Shown here: one piece after another, positions 1 through 8,838 of the stretch
Numbering within the stretch: the first letter of the stretch is position 1
Layout: each line of letters opens with the position of its first letter
Source of the DNA: Plantactinospora soyae
Lineage (GTDB): Bacteria > Actinomycetota > Actinomycetes > Mycobacteriales > Micromonosporaceae
Assembly: GCF_014874095.1 (NCBI RefSeq)
Contig: NZ_JADBEB010000001.1
Location: forward strand, 682,001 to 746,000
DNA length: 64,000 nt
Reading direction: 5' to 3'
Notes under the pieces: generated by a model
Seen by the model: the letters and a program-made list of their open reading frames with translations, nothing else
The model's database searches: none
What the model was told of the DNA's origin: nothing
Position numbers and translations under genes: made by a program

Positions 1-46
1 TGACTCCGGTGGGCCGGGCGGCCTGCTGGGTGTCGAGCGTGGTCAC
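1..46 (-). CDS. Start of a gene downstream of the ABC ATPase (partial, probably ABC permease)
   Basis: Only the first 15 codons are in the window (MTTLDTQQAARPTGV). The GTG start overlaps the TGA stop of the upstream ABC ATPase in a GTGA arrangement, so the two genes are translationally coupled. ABC-2 type ATPases of this sort are normally followed by their membrane permease, so a permease is the likely product. No membrane segment is visible in the part present. Confidence 0.45.
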   Translation of the reverse strand, partial: MTTLDTQQAARPTGV

Positions 47-1023
47 TGGAGTCCTTCCCGGGTGGTGCCGGCGGCGGCCGGCTCGGCCGGCTGGCTCGGC
101 TCGGCGGGCTCGGCAGGCTGGGTCGGTTCGGTGGCGAAAAGCTCCGCGACCCGGTGCCGTCGCTGGTCGAGCCGGTGCAACGGCAGGTCGAGTTCGGCGA
201 CGGCGGTCAGGATCAGGTCGTACGTCGCGTCGTCGAGCAGCGGTACGAGCAGCAGTTGACCGTCGGCGCGTACCGACAGGCCCGCCTCGGTCAGCCGGGC
301 GGCCAACTCCTCGGTGCCCTCGCTGACCTCGATCGAGAGCACCTCGGTCACCGTGGTCATGTCGGAGAGCTGCGCGGAACGGAGCAGTCGACCGCCCTCG
401 ATCGCGACGAGGGCGTCACAGATCCGTTCGACCTCGCCGAGCAGGTGCGAACAGACCAGCACGGAGATGCCGAACTCGGTGCCGATCCGTTCGATCAGGG
501 CGAGCATGGCATCCCGGCCGGCCGGGTCCAGTCCGTTGGTCGGCTCGTCGAGCAGCAGCAGATCCGGGTCGTGCACCAGGGCCTGGGCCAGCTTGACCCG
601 CTGCTTCATCCCGGTCGAGTAACCGCCGATCTGCCGGTACCGCTCCTCGTAGAGGCCGACGTGCCGCAGCGTCTCGGAGGCCCGCTCCCGGGCGATCGTC
701 CGGGGCAGCCCGCTCATCCGTCCCATGTGCGTGACGAACTCGGCTGCCGACAGGTCCGGCGGCAGACAGTCGTGTTCGGGCATGTAGCCGACCCGGGTCC
801 GGACCTCGTGCCCGTCCACGGTCGGGTCGAGCCCGAGCACCCTGGCCTGCCCGCTGGTCGGGCCGAGCAGACCCAGCATGATCTTGATGAAGGTCGACTT
901 GCCGGCCCCGTTGGCCCCGACCAGACCGACGATGCCGGGCTCCACGGTGACCGTCAGGTCGGACAGCGCGGTCACCTGGTTGCCGTACGTCTTGGTCAGC
1001 GACTGGGTCGCGATCAGTGTCAC
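43..1023 (-). CDS. ABC transporter ATP-binding protein (ABC-2 type exporter)
   Basis: This 326-residue protein is the cytoplasmic ATPase of an ABC exporter. Walker A is GANGAGKST near residue 40. The signature region reads GYSTGMKQRVKLAQAL, and Walker B plus D-loop read LLLLDEPTNGLDP, followed by the switch-histidine motif CSHLL. The order and wording match the ABC-2 (drug, lipid or polysaccharide export) group rather than importers. The last 25 or so residues are a low-complexity Pro/Ala/Glu tail. Its stop overlaps the start of the next gene, probably the permease. The substrate cannot be told from sequence. Confidence 0.88.
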   Translation of the reverse strand: MTLIATQSLTKTYGNQVTALSDLTVTVEPGIVGLVGANGAGKSTFIKIMLGLLGPTSGQARVLGLDPTVDGHEVRTRVGYMPEHDCLPPDLSAAEFVTHMGRMSGLPRTIARERASETLRHVGLYEERYRQIGGYSTGMKQRVKLAQALVHDPDLLLLDEPTNGLDPAGRDAMLALIERIGTEFGISVLVCSHLLGEVERICDALVAIEGGRLLRSAQLSDMTTVTEVLSIEVSEGTEELAARLTEAGLSVRADGQLLLVPLLDDATYDLILTAVAELDLPLHRLDQRRHRVAELFATEPTQPAEPAEPSQPAEPAAAGTTREGLQ

Positions 1024-1334
1024 GCCGCCACCCTAGAGCCCCGGAGCCCGGCAGGGGGTCCGGGACAGACCCTGAGGGTTCCCCTGATCCTTGTGGCCCG
1101 TCACCCTGATCCGGCTCGGCCGGGCGGACAAAACCAGCCAACCTGGCGCCTCGGGCCACCGATTGGGTTCGACCGGTCATTCGACGCTTCCGAACTTCCC
1201 TCGGTTGGGTAATCTCCTCGTGGCCACCGATCAAACACGGTGCTGCCGATCGGGACGTCCAATCGGGAGTGGCGGTCTCGACCGATCGGCGGCAGGCTGA
1301 GAAACTGTGGGCCGGCCGGGTAGTTGGGGGTGCG
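1024..1334. promoter_or_regulatory. Divergent intergenic region between the ABC ATPase and cysC-like genes
   Basis: These 311 bases separate two divergent genes and must hold both promoters. I see no convincing -35/-10 pair, riboswitch or long palindrome. A purine-rich stretch just before 1335 (TTGGGGGTGCG) is the likely ribosome binding site of the rightward gene. Confidence 0.35.
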
Positions 1335-2864
1335 ATGAGCAACGGGTGGGTGCTGCCCGACGAGTTGCTGCGTGACGCTCCGGCGTACACGCCGCGCCCA
1401 TTTGAGCTGGCCGACCTGGAGTTACTCCTCTCCGGTGCGTACGCCCCGCTCGATGGCTTCATGGGTCGCGCCGATCTGGCCTCGGTGGCCCGGCGCGGGC
1501 GGCTCGCCAACGCCACGCCCTGGCCGGTGCCGGTGACCCTGCAGATCCCGGGCGAGCTGACCAAGGGGCTCGACCTGGCCAATCCGGCGGAACGCGCACT
1601 GGTCCTCACCGACCCGGAGGGGGCGCCGACCGCGCTGCTGGAGGTCACCGACCTGTGGCCGAACCGTCAGGGCGGGTACGGCGTGGGCGGCACCGTCCGC
1701 CGGATCGGTGACGGCGGGCACGGCCCGTTCCAGCGGCTGCGCCGGGCGCCGGGCGAGGTACGCGAACTGCTGCCGCCGGGCCGGGTGCTCGGGGTGATCG
1801 CCGACCGCCCGCTGCACCGCCCGCAACTGGCGCAGATCGCCCACGCGGTCCGGACCCTCGCCGCCCACCTGCTCATCCTCGTTCCGGTCGCCGACAGCAA
1901 CCCGGACGGGCTGGCACCGGAGGTGCTGGTACGCAGCGTATTCGGGGCGCGGGACCGGATGCCGCCGGCCACCATCGTCGCGGTGCCGATCGCCCGGCGC
2001 GGCGACGAGATCTGGGACGCGCTGCTCCGGGCCCGGGTGGCCCGCGCCTACGGGGTGACCCACGTCCTCTCCACCACCGAGATGCTCACCGGCGGCGGGC
2101 TGCGGATGCTGGTGCCCCGCGAGCTGGCCTACGACAACCGGGACGGCCAGTGGCGGTGGCGGGACGACATCCCGCCGCGCAACCGGCGGCTGGCACTGAG
2201 CCAGGAGGAGATCGACGACCTGCTCGACCGGGGCTTCCCGTTGCCGGAGTGGCACACTCCGCCGGCCGTGGCGAAGGAGCTGACCCGGGCCCGGCCACCC
2301 CGTCGGCACCGGGGCCTGGTGGTCCTCTTCACCGGGCTCTCCGGCTCGGGCAAGTCGACGATCGCCAGGGGCCTGGCCGACGCGCTGCGGGAGAGCGGCG
2401 ACCGGACGGTCACCCTGCTCGACGGCGACGTGGTCCGGCGGGAACTCTCCGCGGGCCTCGGTTTCAGCCGGGCCGACCGCGATCTGAACGTACGCCGGAT
2501 CGGCTGGGTCGCCGCTGAGGTGGCCCGGCACCGGGGCCTGGCGATCTGCTGCCCGATCGCGCCGTACGCCCGGGCCCGGTCGAATGCCCGGGAGATGGCG
2601 CGGGCGGCCGGCGCCGGGTTCCTGCTCGTCCACGTCGCCACCCCGCTGGCGGTCTGCGAGCAGCGGGACCGGAAGGGTCTGTACGCCAGGGCCCGGGCCG
2701 GTCAGCTCAGCGGAATGACCGGCATCGACGACCCGTACGAGGAGCCGACCGACGCCGATCTGGTGTTGGACACCACCGACGTGACGGTGGAGGAGTGCGT
2801 CCGTACGGTGCTGGCGCGGCTGACCGAGACCGGCTGGGTCGAACCCCGCCTCCAACCCGCCTGA
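1335..2864 (+). CDS. cysC: Adenylylsulfate kinase with N-terminal ATP sulfurylase-like domain
   Basis: The 509-residue protein should phosphorylate adenylylsulfate to PAPS in cytoplasmic sulfate assimilation. Residues 1-310 resemble the PUA-like and catalytic domains of ATP sulfurylase; residues 325-509 are APS kinase. The kinase P-loop is GLSGSGKS at 334-341, followed by the LLDGD-VRREL-GLGFSRADRDLN region typical of CysC. In the sulfurylase part, the usual Q-x-R-N-P-x-H-x-x-H motif is reduced to DRPLHRPQ (157-164), so the Gln-Arg-Asn and second His are absent and sulfate adenylylation is doubtful. ATG 1335 was chosen over an upstream in-frame ATG at 1269 because homology begins there and a G-rich ribosome binding site precedes it. 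Confidence 0.85.
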   Translation: MSNGWVLPDELLRDAPAYTPRPFELADLELLLSGAYAPLDGFMGRADLASVARRGRLANATPWPVPVTLQIPGELTKGLDLANPAERALVLTDPEGAPTALLEVTDLWPNRQGGYGVGGTVRRIGDGGHGPFQRLRRAPGEVRELLPPGRVLGVIADRPLHRPQLAQIAHAVRTLAAHLLILVPVADSNPDGLAPEVLVRSVFGARDRMPPATIVAVPIARRGDEIWDALLRARVARAYGVTHVLSTTEMLTGGGLRMLVPRELAYDNRDGQWRWRDDIPPRNRRLALSQEEIDDLLDRGFPLPEWHTPPAVAKELTRARPPRRHRGLVVLFTGLSGSGKSTIARGLADALRESGDRTVTLLDGDVVRRELSAGLGFSRADRDLNVRRIGWVAAEVARHRGLAICCPIAPYARARSNAREMARAAGAGFLLVHVATPLAVCEQRDRKGLYARARAGQLSGMTGIDDPYEEPTDADLVLDTTDVTVEECVRTVLARLTETGWVEPRLQPA

Positions 2865-2868
2865 GCGG

Positions 2869-2920
2869 TAAGGAAGGGCCCCTTCTTATCGCTTTCTGCA
2901 TAGGAAGGGCCCCTTCCTAA
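2869..2920. repeat. Paired GGAAGGGCCCCTTCC palindrome (REP/MITE-like), copy 1
   Basis: Two near-identical quasi-palindromes (about 2870-2887 and 2902-2919) are separated by a 14-base spacer, TATCGCTTTCTGCA. The unit lies between two rightward genes and could act as a terminator. The same unit, including the spacer, occurs in opposite orientation at 12700-12750, and a diverged copy is at 14757-14803, so this is a dispersed element rather than a one-off hairpin. Confidence 0.85.
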
Positions 2921-3016
2921 CACCCCACCTTCGGGACCTGGCACCTCTTACGCTGCCCCCGACCGAGCGCTAGTGTGCGTATCTGTTGGATTGCGTGCGA
3001 GCACGTTGGAGGCGGT

Positions 3017-5059
3017 GTGGGAAGTCTGGTGCCGGGCATCGACGGCCTGAGCTACGGCGGCGACTACAACCCCGAGCAGTGGCCCGAGCAGGTGTGGCCG
3101 GAGGACGTGGCGCTGATGCGGGAGGCCGGGGTCAACCTGGTCACCGTCGGCGTCTTCGCCTGGGCCTGGCTCGAACCGGCCCCCGGGCGGTACACCTTCG
3201 ACCGGCTGGACCGGATCATGGACGGGCTGCACGCCGGTGGGATCCGGGTCTGCCTGGCCACCGCCACCGCCTCGCCACCGCCCTGGTTCTCGTACGCACA
3301 TCCGGAGACGCTGCCGGTGGACGCCGACGGCCGACGGCTGACGTACGGCAGCCGGCAGGCGATCTGTGCCAGTTCCCCGGAGTACCGGCAGGCCGCACTG
3401 GCGCTGACCGAGCAACTCGTCCGGCGCTACTCCGACCATCCCGCGCTGGCCATCTGGCACGTGCACAACGAGTACGCCTGCCACAACGCGCACTGCTACT
3501 GCGACACCTCGGCAGCCGCGTTCCGGAGCTGGCTCCAGCACCGGTACGGCGACCTCGACGGTCTCAACGCGGCCTGGGGTACGGCGTTCTGGTCGCAGAC
3601 GTACACCGACTGGGCGCAGGTGCAGCCGCCCCGGGCCACCCCGACCTCCTCGAACCCCGGACAGGTGCTGGACTTCAAGCGGTTCAGTTCGGACGAGCAC
3701 CTGGCCTGCTTCACCGCCGAACGGGACCTGCTGCACCGGCTCTCCCCCGGCGTACCGGTGACCACCAACCTGATGACCGCGAGCTGCCTCAACCTGGACT
3801 ACTGGGACTGGGGCCGGGAGCTGACCGGCCCGGACCGGCTGCTCTCCAACGACCACTATCTGCTCGGCGAGCATCCGCTGGAACTGCCGGCACAGATCGC
3901 CTTCGCCGCCGACCTGAGCCGGTCGCTGGCCGGTGGGCCGTGGCTGCTGATGGAGCACTCCACCAGCGCGGTCAACTGGCAGCCGCGCAACCTGGCGAAG
4001 CCGGCCGGGCAGCTGGTCCGGGACGCACTGGCGCACGTGGCCCGGGGCTCGGAGGGCGCGCTCTTCTTCCAGTGGCGGGCCAGCCGGGCCGGGTCGGAGA
4101 AGTGGCACTCGGCGATGCTGCCGCACGCCGGGACCGAGTCGAAGATCTGGCGCGAGGTGGTCCAGCTCGGCGGGCACCTGCGGGCGCTGGCCGAGATCGA
4201 GGGCTCCCGGACCGAGGCGGACGTCGCGGTACTGCTCGACTACGGCAGCGTCTGGGCCCAGGAGGCGGCCAACCAGCCCAGCACGGACATGGTGGCGTTC
4301 GACGAGATCCGGCGCTGGCACAGCGCGCTCTGGCGGGCCGGGATCACCGCCGACCTCGCCCTGCCCGGCGCCGACCTGAGCGGCTACCGGCTGGTGCTGG
4401 CCCCGGCGCTGTACGCGGTGGACGACGCCGGCATCGACAACCTCACCGGGTACGTCCGGTCCGGCGGCACCCTGGTCGTCGGCCCGTACAGCGGGCTGGT
4501 CGACGAGCGGGACCAGGTCCGGCCGGCACCCCTGCCGGGCGCCTTCGCGGAACTGCTCGGCATCCGGGTGGAGGAGTTCTTCCCGCTCCCCGCCGCCGCG
4601 ACGGTACGCCTCGACGACGGCGCCTCGGCGGGCGTCTGGACCGAGGCGTTGGCCGCACCGGACGCCGAGGTGCTGGCCCGGTACGCCGACGGCCCCGTCA
4701 CCGGGGGTCCCGCGATCACCCGCCGGACCGGTGCCGGCGGTCCGGCCTGGTATCTCGGCACCCGACTGGACGACACCGCGCTCGGCCGGCTGCTGACAAC
4801 CGTGGCGGGCGCCGCCGGGGCCGGGCCCACCCGAGCGCCCGTACCCGGAGTCGAGGCGATCCGGCGGCGGCACCCGGACGGCCGGTCGTACCTTTTCCTG
4901 CTCAACCACGGCGACCGGCCGGCGGAGGTCGACGCGACCGGGGTCGACCTGCTCACCGGGGTCCGGTGGACCGGTCCGACCACGGTCGAACCGCACGGCG
5001 TCACCGTGCTCGCCGACCACCGGGCCGGCCCGGAGCCGTCCGCCGGGGCCAGACGCTGA
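3017..5059 (+). CDS. Beta-galactosidase, glycoside hydrolase family 42
   Basis: This 680-residue cytoplasmic enzyme hydrolyses terminal beta-galactosides. The N-terminal TIM barrel starts with GGDYNPEQWP. The acid/base Glu is in HVHNEYACH (about E152) and the nucleophile Glu in LLMEHSTS (about E313). The Cys-rich CHNAHCYC stretch matches the metal site of GH42 enzymes. A beta-galactosidase trimerisation domain follows, then a C-terminal all-beta domain. GTG 3017 was chosen because GGAGG lies at 3008-3012; GTG 3029 is a possible alternative. It opens an operon with the DeoR regulator (ATGA overlap) and galT, so galactose released here can enter the Leloir pathway. No galactokinase is present locally. 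Confidence 0.9.
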   Translation: MGSLVPGIDGLSYGGDYNPEQWPEQVWPEDVALMREAGVNLVTVGVFAWAWLEPAPGRYTFDRLDRIMDGLHAGGIRVCLATATASPPPWFSYAHPETLPVDADGRRLTYGSRQAICASSPEYRQAALALTEQLVRRYSDHPALAIWHVHNEYACHNAHCYCDTSAAAFRSWLQHRYGDLDGLNAAWGTAFWSQTYTDWAQVQPPRATPTSSNPGQVLDFKRFSSDEHLACFTAERDLLHRLSPGVPVTTNLMTASCLNLDYWDWGRELTGPDRLLSNDHYLLGEHPLELPAQIAFAADLSRSLAGGPWLLMEHSTSAVNWQPRNLAKPAGQLVRDALAHVARGSEGALFFQWRASRAGSEKWHSAMLPHAGTESKIWREVVQLGGHLRALAEIEGSRTEADVAVLLDYGSVWAQEAANQPSTDMVAFDEIRRWHSALWRAGITADLALPGADLSGYRLVLAPALYAVDDAGIDNLTGYVRSGGTLVVGPYSGLVDERDQVRPAPLPGAFAELLGIRVEEFFPLPAAATVRLDDGASAGVWTEALAAPDAEVLARYADGPVTGGPAITRRTGAGGPAWYLGTRLDDTALGRLLTTVAGAAGAGPTRAPVPGVEAIRRRHPDGRSYLFLLNHGDRPAEVDATGVDLLTGVRWTGPTTVEPHGVTVLADHRAGPEPSAGARR

Positions 5060-5838
5060 TGCTGGCCCCGCAGCGCCAGGAGGCGATCCTGAGCCGGGTC
5101 CGTACCGCCGGCGGAGTCCGGGTGACCGAACTGGCCGCCGAGTTCGGCGTCTCCGACATGACGATCCGGCGCGACCTGGAGGCGCTGGCCGAACGCGGCC
5201 TGCTGGCCAAGGTGCACGGCGGGGCGACCACGGCCCGGCCCGGCTCGACCGACGAGCCGGGTTTCGCGGCCAAGTCGGTCCGGCAGCGGGCCGAGAAGGC
5301 CGCCATCGCACAGGAGGCCGCCCGGCTGGTCACCCCGGGGATGGCGGTCGCGCTCTCCGCCGGTACGACCACCGCCGAACTCGCCCACCGGCTGACCGGG
5401 GTACCGGCGCTGACCGTGGTCACCAACTCGATCCCGGTCGCCGAGATCCTGCACCGGTCCGGACGTCCGGACCAGACGGTGGTGCTCACCGGCGGGGTAC
5501 GCACCCCGTCCGACGCGCTGGTCGGGCCGGTGGCGGTCGCGGCGATCCGGTCGCTCCACCTGGACCTGGTCTTCCTCGGCGTACACGGGATGAGCGAACG
5601 GGCCGGCTTCAGCACGCCGAACCTGCTGGAGGCCGAGACGAACCGGGCGCTGCTGGCCGCGGGCGACCGGCTGGTGGTCCTCGCCGACCACACCAAGTGG
5701 GCGACCGTCGGGATCTCCTCGTTCGCCGAACTGGCCGAGGCGCACACCGTGGTCTCCGACGCCGACCTGCCCGAGCCGGCCCGGGAGGTCCTGGCGGCCC
5801 AGGTCACCGAACTACTGATCTGTGAACTGTCGGCATGA
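5059..5838 (+). CDS. DeoR-family transcriptional regulator of the galactoside operon
   Basis: The 259-residue protein has an N-terminal DeoR-type winged helix (RQEAILSRV, VTELAAEFGVSDMTIRRDL) and a C-terminal sugar-phosphate-sensing DeoRC domain (LSAGTTTAELA, VLTGG, FLGVHG). Family members usually repress sugar genes until a phosphorylated sugar binds. Its ATG overlaps the stop of the beta-galactosidase gene (ATGA), and galT follows 19 bases later, so it most likely controls its own operon. Confidence 0.9.
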   Translation: MLAPQRQEAILSRVRTAGGVRVTELAAEFGVSDMTIRRDLEALAERGLLAKVHGGATTARPGSTDEPGFAAKSVRQRAEKAAIAQEAARLVTPGMAVALSAGTTTAELAHRLTGVPALTVVTNSIPVAEILHRSGRPDQTVVLTGGVRTPSDALVGPVAVAAIRSLHLDLVFLGVHGMSERAGFSTPNLLEAETNRALLAAGDRLVVLADHTKWATVGISSFAELAEAHTVVSDADLPEPAREVLAAQVTELLICELSA

Positions 5839-5857
5839 GCGAGTGGAACGGGGCGGC

Positions 5858-6937
5858 ATGAGGCGTACGTCGGTGAAGCTCGCGGACGGGCGCGAGCTGA
5901 TCTACTTCGACGAGCGGCCGGACGCGGTACGGGAGGGGCCGGACCGGCGGGACCTGCCGCTGCCGCCACCCGCCTCGCAACTGCGGTACGACCCGCTGGT
6001 CGACGAGTGGGTGGCGATCGCGGCGCACCGGCAGGGCCGGATCTTCCTGCCGCCCAGCGACCAGTGCCCGTTGTGTCCGTCCACTCCGGAGCGGTCGAGT
6101 GAGATCCCCTCGTACGACTACGACGTGGTGGTCTTCGAGAACCGCTTTCCGTCCTTCAGCGACCGCCCCGGGGATCCACCCGGACAGGTCACCCCGTACA
6201 CCGCCGTCCGGCCCGGGACCGGGCGGTGCGAGGTGGTCTGCTTCACCGCCGACCATCACGCCTCGTTCGGCAGCCTCGCGCCGAGCCGGGTCCGTACGGT
6301 GCTGGAGGCGCTCGCCGACCGTACCGCCGCGCTCGCCGGGCTGCCCGGGGTGGAGCAGGTCTTCTGCTTCGAGAACCGTGGGGTGGAGATCGGGGTCACC
6401 CTGCACCATCCACACGGCCAGATCTACGCGTACCCGTTCCTGCCACCGCGCAGCCGGGCGATGCTGAACGCGGCCGAACGGCACGCGGAACGTACCGGCG
6501 GACGCAACCTGTACGCGGACGTCCTCGCCGCCGAACGGGCTGCCGGGGACCGGGTGGTGGCCGAGAACGAGCACTGGACGGCGTACGTACCGGCCGCCGC
6601 CCGCTGGCCGTTCGAGGTGCACCTGGCACCACACCGGCCGGTGCCCGACATCCCGGCGCTGGACGACGCCGAGCGGGACGCCTTCGGGCCGCTCTACCTG
6701 GACCTACTGCGTCGCCTCGACGCGCTCTTCGACCGGCCGCTGCCGTACATCTCGGCCTGGCACCAGGCGCCGGTGCACGCCGCGCCGGGCCTGGGGCACC
6801 TGCACCTGCAGGTGTTCAGCATCCGGCGGGCGGCGGACAAGCTGAAGTACCTGGCGGGGTCGGAGTCGGCGATGGGGGTCTTCATCAACGACATCGCGCC
6901 GGAGCGGGCGGCCCAGATGCTGCGGGACCTCGCCTAG
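5858..6937 (+). CDS. galT: Galactose-1-phosphate uridylyltransferase
   Basis: The 359-residue enzyme exchanges UMP between UDP-glucose and galactose-1-phosphate in the Leloir pathway. The HIT-type active site HPHGQ is at 184-188; the middle His forms the uridylyl intermediate. C70 and C73 (QCPLC) with the HH pair at 133-134 match the zinc site of GalT. A second conserved region reads GLGHLHLQVFS. ATG 5858 is preceded by a G-rich ribosome binding site and matches the usual GalT N-terminus. It is the third gene of the beta-galactosidase/DeoR operon. Confidence 0.93.
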   Translation: MRRTSVKLADGRELIYFDERPDAVREGPDRRDLPLPPPASQLRYDPLVDEWVAIAAHRQGRIFLPPSDQCPLCPSTPERSSEIPSYDYDVVVFENRFPSFSDRPGDPPGQVTPYTAVRPGTGRCEVVCFTADHHASFGSLAPSRVRTVLEALADRTAALAGLPGVEQVFCFENRGVEIGVTLHHPHGQIYAYPFLPPRSRAMLNAAERHAERTGGRNLYADVLAAERAAGDRVVAENEHWTAYVPAAARWPFEVHLAPHRPVPDIPALDDAERDAFGPLYLDLLRRLDALFDRPLPYISAWHQAPVHAAPGLGHLHLQVFSIRRAADKLKYLAGSESAMGVFINDIAPERAAQMLRDLA

Positions 6938-6981
6938 GCCGATCCGCCCTCCCTGTCGGAGGCCGGTCCTAGGCTGCCGGC

Positions 6982-8163
6982 ATGACCCACTCGACGGCTC
7001 CGGCCGGTGTGCACGGACTACCCACGGCGATGGCGGCCCGGGTGGCCGCGGGTGAGCTACCCGGCCTGGTCACCCTGGTCGCCCGGGGTGACGACGTCCG
7101 TGTCGACCCGATCGGCACGCTGAGGTTCGGCGGCGCCGCGCCGATGCGCCGCGACACGATCTTCCGGATCGGCTCGATGACGAAGCCGGTGCTCGGAGTG
7201 GCCACGATGATGCTGGTGGAGGACGGCAGGCTCGCCCTGGACGAGCCGATCGACCGCCTGCTGCCGGAGTTGGCCGGCCAGGGCGTGCTGCGCCGGCTCG
7301 ACGGCCCGCTCGACGACACCGTCCCGGCCGACCGCCCGACCACGGTCGAGGACCTGCTGACGTTCCGGATGGGGCACGGCATGATCTTCGAGCCGAGCTT
7401 CCAGCCTCCCTACCCGGTCGTCACCGCCGCCAGCGAGCGGCAACTGCGGATCGGGCCGCCGGATCCGCGTACGCCGCACGACCCGGACGAGTGGATGAGA
7501 CAGTTCGGGGCGCTGCCGCTGCTGCACCAGCCCGGCGAGCGGTGGCAGTACGACAGCGCCGCGCTGGTGCTCGGGATCCTGGTCGCCCGTGCCGCCGGGC
7601 AGTCGTTGCCGGACTTCTTCCGGACCCGGATCTTCGAACCGCTCGGCATGATCGAAACCGGCTTCTCCCTGCCCGCCGGAGACCTCGACCGGCTGCCGGG
7701 CTACTACGCGACCGACCCCGAGACCGGCGCGCTCGCGGAGCAGGAGCTCTCCGCGCCGGGCGAGTGGGCTGAGCCGCCGGTCTTCCCGTCCGGCGCGGCC
7801 GGCCTGGTCTCCACCGTGGACGACTACCTGGCGTTGGCCCGGCTGCTGCTGCACCGGGGAGTTCACCGGAGCGAGCGGCTGCTGTCGGAGCGATCCGTCG
7901 AGTTGATCACCACCAACCACCTGACGCCGGAGCAGATCGCCGGGGGCGGGCCGGTGCTGGACGGACAGGGCTGGGGCTACTGCCTGGCGGTCAACACCGC
8001 GCCGGACGAGGTGTCCCCGGTGCCGGGCCGGTACGGCTGGGACGGCGGCTACGGTACGTCCTGGTTCAACGACCCCCACCGGGGTCTGATCGCGATCGCG
8101 CTGACCCAGACCGTCGCCTTCCTGTTCGACGGTGGGCTGACGGAGTTCCGGCGGCTGGCCTGA
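6982..8163 (+). CDS. Serine hydrolase of the class C beta-lactamase family
   Basis: The 393-residue protein has the S-x-x-K motif SMTK at 65-68 (nucleophilic serine plus general base) and a Y-x-S motif (YDSAAL near 191), as in esterase or D-peptidase members of this superfamily. No signal peptide is evident, so it is probably cytoplasmic. The substrate is unknown; esterase EstB-like or D-aminopeptidase-like activity are the usual options. It lies 44 bases after galT and may be read through from it, but nothing ties it to galactose use. Confidence 0.82.
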   Translation: MTHSTAPAGVHGLPTAMAARVAAGELPGLVTLVARGDDVRVDPIGTLRFGGAAPMRRDTIFRIGSMTKPVLGVATMMLVEDGRLALDEPIDRLLPELAGQGVLRRLDGPLDDTVPADRPTTVEDLLTFRMGHGMIFEPSFQPPYPVVTAASERQLRIGPPDPRTPHDPDEWMRQFGALPLLHQPGERWQYDSAALVLGILVARAAGQSLPDFFRTRIFEPLGMIETGFSLPAGDLDRLPGYYATDPETGALAEQELSAPGEWAEPPVFPSGAAGLVSTVDDYLALARLLLHRGVHRSERLLSERSVELITTNHLTPEQIAGGGPVLDGQGWGYCLAVNTAPDEVSPVPGRYGWDGGYGTSWFNDPHRGLIAIALTQTVAFLFDGGLTEFRRLA

Positions 8164-8255
8164 CCGCTCTCCGACGAGCGCCTGGCCGGAGTTCCCGGAC
8201 CCCGACGAGCGAGCCGGATCAGTCGCGCCGGGTCGGGCTGACAAAATGCATGTTC

Positions 8256-8699
8256 ATGGAGCAACGCGTTCATTTCATCACGGTGGCGACGCTCGATCTC
8301 GATGCGGCCCGGCGCTTCTACGTCGAGGGGCTGGGCTGGACGCCGACGCTCGACGTACCGGACGAGATCGTCTTCTTCCAGCTGGCTCCGGGAGTGGTAC
8401 TCGGGCTCTTCGACGCGGACGCGTTCCTCGCCGACATCGACGCCGGATCCGCACTCGCCGCCGCGCCGAGCGGCTTCACCCTCTCGCACAACGTCGACAG
8501 CCCCGAGGAGGTCGACCGGGTGTTGGGTCAGGCACTCGACGCCGGGGCGAGAATCGTCAAGTCGGGCCGGCAGGCCGCCTTCGGCGGCTACCACGGGATT
8601 TTCGCCGACCCGAACGAGGTGTTGTGGGAGGTCGCCCACAACCCGGGCTGGCGGGTCGCCGACGACGGAACCGTCGTCCTCGGCCCGGTCGAGGAGTAG
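8256..8699 (+). CDS. VOC-family (glyoxalase/bleomycin-resistance fold) protein
   Basis: The 147-residue protein has one vicinal-oxygen-chelate domain made of two beta-alpha-beta-beta-beta halves: ITVATLDLDAARRFYVEGLGW at the start and a second half containing GYHGIFADPNEVLWEVAHN. The final Glu lies in the usual metal-ligand position. The specific reaction is not predictable. ATG 8256 is favoured over ATG 8250 because the family normally starts a few residues before the first strand. Its last codons and stop codon are part of a 25-base tandem repeat. Confidence 0.8.
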   Translation: MEQRVHFITVATLDLDAARRFYVEGLGWTPTLDVPDEIVFFQLAPGVVLGLFDADAFLADIDAGSALAAAPSGFTLSHNVDSPEEVDRVLGQALDAGARIVKSGRQAAFGGYHGIFADPNEVLWEVAHNPGWRVADDGTVVLGPVEE

Positions 8700-8749
8700 C
8701 AGCCCTGGCCCGGTCGAGGAGTAGTGGTCCCGGCCCGGTCGAGGAGTGG
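8682..8749. repeat. Three-copy tandem repeat over a stop codon
   Basis: GGCCCGGTCGAGGAGTAG occurs at 8682-8699 and 8707-8724, and with one change (TAG to TGG) at 8732-8749. The period is 25 bases. Copy 1 encodes the C-terminus and stop of the VOC protein, so the extra copies look like local duplication of a gene end. Confidence 0.9.
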
Positions 8750-8780
8750 CGGGCCGATCCTGTACGCCCGCCGGCACCGG

Positions 8781-8822
8781 TGACCGCGAGACACGACCCG
8801 GCCCGGCCGCGCCTCGCGGTCA
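8781..8822. terminator. Candidate bidirectional terminator hairpin
   Basis: A perfect 10-base stem, TGACCGCGAG (8781-8790) and CTCGCGGTCA (8813-8822), encloses a 22-base loop. It lies between the convergent VOC and metallophosphoesterase genes, which fits termination from both sides. There is no T-run, as is common in high-GC actinobacteria. Confidence 0.55.
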
Positions 8823-8838
8823 CCCGTCGCCGGACCTG

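Noticed and set aside
2948-5311. Long minus-strand frame opposite the beta-galactosidase gene
   Set aside because: It is a GC-driven shadow with no family motifs, while the plus strand has the full GH42 pattern.
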